Assembly: GCA_002471345.1 (NCBI GenBank)
Contig: DKPS01000220.1
Span: forward strand, 8,264-26,239
Direction of reading: 5' to 3'
DNA length: 17,976 nucleotides
Source of the DNA: Saprospiraceae bacterium UBA7328
GTDB lineage: Bacteria; Bacteroidota; Bacteroidia; Chitinophagales; Saprospiraceae
Part shown: piece after piece, positions 14,972-17,976 of the stretch
Layout of the letters: every line of letters begins with the position of its first letter
Position numbering within the stretch: the first letter of the stretch is position 1
Made by a program: the position numbers and the translations under genes
The notes under the pieces: generated by a model
Told to the model about the DNA's origin: nothing
Seen by the model: only the letters and a program-made list of their open reading frames with translations
Databases searched by the model: none

Positions 14972-16489
14972 TCACTCAAATAATTGAGTACTTCCCTTGG
15001 AAACAGATATAGATTTAGCCATATATTCCCCACTTTCTGGATTTTTAATATCATCGACATAATACCATTTAGCTGTGGCATTCTCTGATGTTAAATCTAA
15101 AATGAAATATCCATGATCACGGGCATTTGCATATTTGAGGTGTGGATTGTCAGCCATCACCAATATTTCTGCTCCTAATACTTCTTCATCAGTAGCTCTG
15201 CCACCGTCATTCCAATTTGACGAGGTGATACTAGGTGTACCAAACTCAATAGCAACTGCTTCATTTGTCTTCTTATAATCATCGATGGATTTTGGGATTT
15301 CAAAAGCCCAAGAAGTATGTGTGTCACCTGTGACAAATACAACATTGTCAATTTTGTTATTTTCTATATGCTCAACAATTCCATCACGTTCTTTGGAATA
15401 ACCATCCCAAGCATCTAAGTTTTTAGGGGCTTTTGGCCTCACTTTTTCTAGATTCAATGGAGAAAAAATCACCTGATTGCCAATAACCTTCCAGATGGCA
15501 TCAGACTTTGATAATTTTTCTTCAAACCACTTTAACTGAGTACTGCCAAGCATAGATTCACTTGCTTCATATTGAGATTCTACTGGCATTGTCCGCCCCT
15601 CTAGCCTTTCATCTAGTACCACGATATCTGCTAATGGACCTAAATCAAAATCTCTATAGAGTTCTTCATTATTCCTCGGTCGAATGGGCATCCATTCGTA
15701 ATAAGCCTTTTTTGCTAATGCCCTACGTTCCATATAATCTCCTTCATTCTCTTGATGATTTTCAGCTCCATCTTTGTAAGCATTATTAGTAATCTCATGA
15801 TCATCCCAAATTGTGATAAATGGATGATTCTTATGAAGAAGTTGTAAATCACTATCAGTTCTGTACTGAGCATATCTCATCCTATAATCTTCTAATGATA
15901 ATATTTCTCTAGGTGGATTATGCTTCCGCTCAAAATCTTTATCACCATAACCATCAGGCCCATGCTCGTAAAAATAGTCTCCCAAATGAAGCACCAAGTC
16001 AATCTCCTTCTGAGCTAAATGCCGATAAGCAGAAAAGTATCCAAACTGATAATTACTACAGCTTACAACTCCAATACTCAATGTACTTTCCCCAGTAGTA
16101 TCCAAAGTCTTTGTCTTACCGATAGGAGAGATTACACCCTTTGAAATAAATCGATAGAAGTATGATGTATTAGAAGTCAAACCATTGACATCAATTTTAG
16201 CTGTATAATCTGCTTCTACATTTGTCGTGGTACTTCCTTCTCTCACAATCCTTTCAAAAGATTGATTTTCTGACACCTGCCATTGAATTACTACTTCTTT
16301 TTCGACAGATGTACTCACTCTAGTCCAAATAATGACTCGATCTGACAAAGGGTCACCTGACGCCACTCCATGATGGAAACTTATTTCGTTAGAATTGTCT
16401 TCTATGACAGTAGTTTCAGCAGTCTTATTAGAAGAACATCCTAATGTTATTAAAATTGAAATCAATGTGATAATTGCTTTATTCATCAT
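14972..16489 (-). CDS. PhoD-type alkaline phosphatase/phosphodiesterase lipoprotein
   Basis: This is a metal-dependent phosphatase of the PhoD family, anchored as a lipoprotein (505 aa; LITLGC, lipidated Cys18). An N-terminal PhoD_N beta domain (about 37-130) starts with the characteristic HGVASGDPLSDRVIIWTR (40-57). The calcineurin-like catalytic domain shows 'VVSCSN' (141-146), 'LHLGDYFYEHG' with Asp171, 'IWDDHEITNN' (227-236, Asp229/Asp230/His231) and 'VTGDTHTSWAFE' (386-397, Asp389 and His391). PhoD enzymes release phosphate from mono- and diesters, usually with Ca2+ and Fe3+. It would act outside the cytoplasm, as part of phosphorus scavenging. A lipoprotein signal replaces the Tat signal of the classical Bacillus PhoD. 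It appears to be a single-gene unit between the terminator at 14922-14957 and a 412-base non-coding stretch. No Pho box could be identified. Confidence 0.94.
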   Translation of the reverse strand: MMNKAIITLISILITLGCSSNKTAETTVIEDNSNEISFHHGVASGDPLSDRVIIWTRVSTSVEKEVVIQWQVSENQSFERIVREGSTTTNVEADYTAKIDVNGLTSNTSYFYRFISKGVISPIGKTKTLDTTGESTLSIGVVSCSNYQFGYFSAYRHLAQKEIDLVLHLGDYFYEHGPDGYGDKDFERKHNPPREILSLEDYRMRYAQYRTDSDLQLLHKNHPFITIWDDHEITNNAYKDGAENHQENEGDYMERRALAKKAYYEWMPIRPRNNEELYRDFDLGPLADIVVLDERLEGRTMPVESQYEASESMLGSTQLKWFEEKLSKSDAIWKVIGNQVIFSPLNLEKVRPKAPKNLDAWDGYSKERDGIVEHIENNKIDNVVFVTGDTHTSWAFEIPKSIDDYKKTNEAVAIEFGTPSITSSNWNDGGRATDEEVLGAEILVMADNPHLKYANARDHGYFILDLTSENATAKWYYVDDIKNPESGEYMAKSISVSKGSTQLFE

Positions 16490-16901
16490 ATCTAATTGCT
16501 GGTTATTCTTACTGAATTGATTTAATAGTTTCTAAATATCATCATTAAATTCCATTATCTCTTTACATTCATTCAGCGGTTTTGTTAGATATGCTTTTGA
16601 TCCGTGAAGCTCCTGGCCTAAAAAAGGAAATAAGACTTTATAGACTTTTTGTTTAATTCCAAATCCTTTTCAATTAGATATGCACTTTAATAATTTAATA
16701 ATTGAAGTGATTGGATTGACAGCAGATATTTGTAGGCTTCCAATTTTCGGAATTGTAAGTCCCCATAACCTATAGTATAGCCAGAAAAAGCTTTAAAAGA
16801 GCTATAGACATTTATAATACATCTTATACAAAAGCAACCATAAGCCTATTTTATGGCATCAAACACCTCATGATGTAGACTTTACATTCGAACTCTAATC
16901 T
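16490..16901. other. Non-coding gap between the PhoD and DUF547 genes
   Basis: This AT-rich stretch of 412 bases lies between two same-strand genes. It should contain the PhoD promoter near its left end. I see no convincing protein gene, RNA gene, strong hairpin or repeat. A 31-codon plus-strand frame at 16680-16775 has no supporting evidence. Confidence 0.6.
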
Positions 16902-17681
16902 CTATTCCTCTATAAAATTGTTTAAATCTAAAGTCCAATCGTAGTCATCAAACTTTAATCTCACCTGTTCATTTGGGATAAGATTAAATTCTTTCAACAT
17001 TTTTTTTACTCCAGACTTTCCACCAAAATCGCCTCTAAACCATGAAAAAAGCACGGTAGTATAAACTAGATCATTATCCTTCTTATAGGTCGTGTTCTCT
17101 TTGAGAAACTTTATGGATACTTCATTCAACTGCTGGTCCAGTGATTTATAATCATAGATAGCGATAGGTGGACAACTTTTAGCTCCACAATTCAACGCAA
17201 AGTGTATTCTAGGTTCTTTTTTAGAAGGAGCTAGCCTTTTTTGATATCCTGGAGCAAATGGGTTTCTAATTCTACCTAATCCATACATCCATTGTGATCT
17301 TCTGATGATACCATGCTCTATGTCAGAAAAACTCATATCTCTACCTGCTATCCTGATAAATTCTTCTTTAAAGAATTGATTTCTTTTTTCATAGCGCTCT
17401 GGTTTCTCTTTTAATTTTATTTGAATAAAAGCATTATATATATTGACCCAGAATGCTATCTTTTCTTCGTCCGTTATAATTTGATCTGTTATATCTTTTT
17501 CACTTGTCTCTGCAAAAGCTTTTTCATATTCCAAAGTCTCCTTTCCTTCTTTTAAATTTGTAAGTAATTGTTGAGAAATTTCTAAATAATTCGTGCCTAT
17601 TAAATTCTGGGCATTCGAATTGTCAACATAGAGCACATAGGACAAAACAAGAAATAAAAAGCGGATTTTGAATTGAATCAT
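16902..17681 (-). CDS. DUF547 domain-containing exported protein
   Basis: This 259-aa protein has a signal peptide at residues 1-24 (cut after SNA, before Gln). The DUF547 family signatures are present: 'KIAFWVNIYNAF' (74-85), 'DIEHGIIRR' (120-128) and 'HFALNCGAKSCPP' (160-172), in which the His and two Cys are typical of the family, then 'VLFSWFRGDFG' (210-220). The fold has been related to cysteine-protease or transglutaminase-like proteins, but no activity is established to my knowledge. It is likely periplasmic. It is the only gene read from the right-hand 300-base non-coding region, where its promoter should lie. No neighbouring gene explains its role. Confidence 0.9.
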   Translation of the reverse strand: MIQFKIRFLFLVLSYVLYVDNSNAQNLIGTNYLEISQQLLTNLKEGKETLEYEKAFAETSEKDITDQIITDEEKIAFWVNIYNAFIQIKLKEKPERYEKRNQFFKEEFIRIAGRDMSFSDIEHGIIRRSQWMYGLGRIRNPFAPGYQKRLAPSKKEPRIHFALNCGAKSCPPIAIYDYKSLDQQLNEVSIKFLKENTTYKKDNDLVYTTVLFSWFRGDFGGKSGVKKMLKEFNLIPNEQVRLKFDDYDWTLDLNNFIEE

Positions 17682-17976
17682 GCTTTAAGTTTATGGATTA
17701 TGACAATCATTGATTAGTAATACTTCTAAGAACAACTTATGGATGCTACTAAGAATAAAATATGACTAAAATACTAGGTAATCATTCTACATAGTTATTC
17801 ATAATTTTCATATTTGTGATTCATAATGCCAAAGAATCCAACTGTATTTACACAATGAAGTAGTTTAATAACTATGTCGTCTGACGAGAATAACGGCTTG
17901 GTTCTCAAGGATCTGCAAAATTTTCAATCCATAACTATAGTTATGGATTGAAAATTTTGCTAATAAATTGAGGATC
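17682..17976. other. Right-end non-coding region
   Basis: These 295 AT-rich bases lie upstream of the DUF547 gene and contain no credible gene. They hold an 11-base inverted pair, ACATAGTTATT (17789-17799) and AATAACTATGT (17867-17877), and the 46-bp palindrome described separately. Confidence 0.6.
17915..17960. repeat. Perfect 46-bp palindrome without spacer
   Basis: Two 23-base arms (17915-17937 and 17938-17960) are exact reverse complements meeting at CTATAG, with no loop bases. The arms begin GCAAAATTTTC and end with the matching GAAAATTTTGC. The hexamer AGGATC lies on both sides (17908-17913 and 17971-17976). It could form a cruciform or a long RNA hairpin, be a binding site, or be an end-of-contig artefact. 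There is no U-run, so it is not a typical terminator. Confidence 0.9.

Noticed and set aside
16680..16775. 31-codon plus-strand ORF in the PhoD-DUF547 gap
   Set aside because: It is short, has no convincing ribosome-binding or promoter signal, and its length is expected by chance in AT-rich DNA.

Overview
The window looks like chromosomal DNA from a low-GC, probably marine or environmental Bacteroidota. The evidence is an rpmB-rpmG-DUF4295-ftsY cluster in the order typical of that phylum, a type IX secretion (T9SS) C-terminal sorting domain, SprB-type repeats, a -7 promoter box of the TAnnTTTG type, few Shine-Dalgarno sequences, and a set of sulfatase, PhoD and Gfo/Idh/MocA genes. I saw no rRNA, tRNA, CRISPR array, transposase or phage gene.

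Layout. At 1-24 there is a heptanucleotide tandem repeat. At 30-3174 (- strand) lie three accessory genes: a secreted DUF1573 protein, a 730-residue T9SS-exported multi-domain surface protein with a CX4CH motif, and a small single-span membrane protein. At 3336-5069 (-) is the housekeeping block: ftsY, DUF4295, rpmG and rpmB, with a strong promoter and an unusual SD-plus-three-codon reading frame ahead of rpmB. At 5184-7354 are a DUF1801 protein (-) without an obvious normal start codon, a Tat-exported Gfo/Idh/MocA oxidoreductase (+) and a GlsB/YeaQ-type membrane protein (+).

From 14041 down to 7439 (-), five genes run in the same direction with gaps of 41 to 108 bases: a stand-alone LytTR regulator, a glycerophosphodiesterase-like protein lacking the HR catalytic pair, a lipoprotein sulfatase, a 750-residue fusion of a small-molecule kinase with a class-III PLP phospho-lyase-like domain, and an NhaC-type antiporter. 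The run ends at a strong bidirectional terminator at 7388-7426. Divergent from it is a secreted protein with an OmpA-like tail (14336-14884, +). Facing that gene, across a terminator, is a PhoD-type phosphatase lipoprotein (-), then a DUF547 protein (-). The last 300 bases are non-coding and hold a perfect 46-bp palindrome.

How it may work together (inference). The middle and right parts are rich in enzymes acting on phosphate and sulfate esters. The kinase/phospho-lyase fusion is the most interesting protein: it should phosphorylate an amino-alcohol and then eliminate phosphate and ammonia to give an aldehyde, as the separate animal enzymes HYKK/PHYKPL and ETNPPL do. The neighbouring NhaC-family carrier is a candidate transporter for its substrate.
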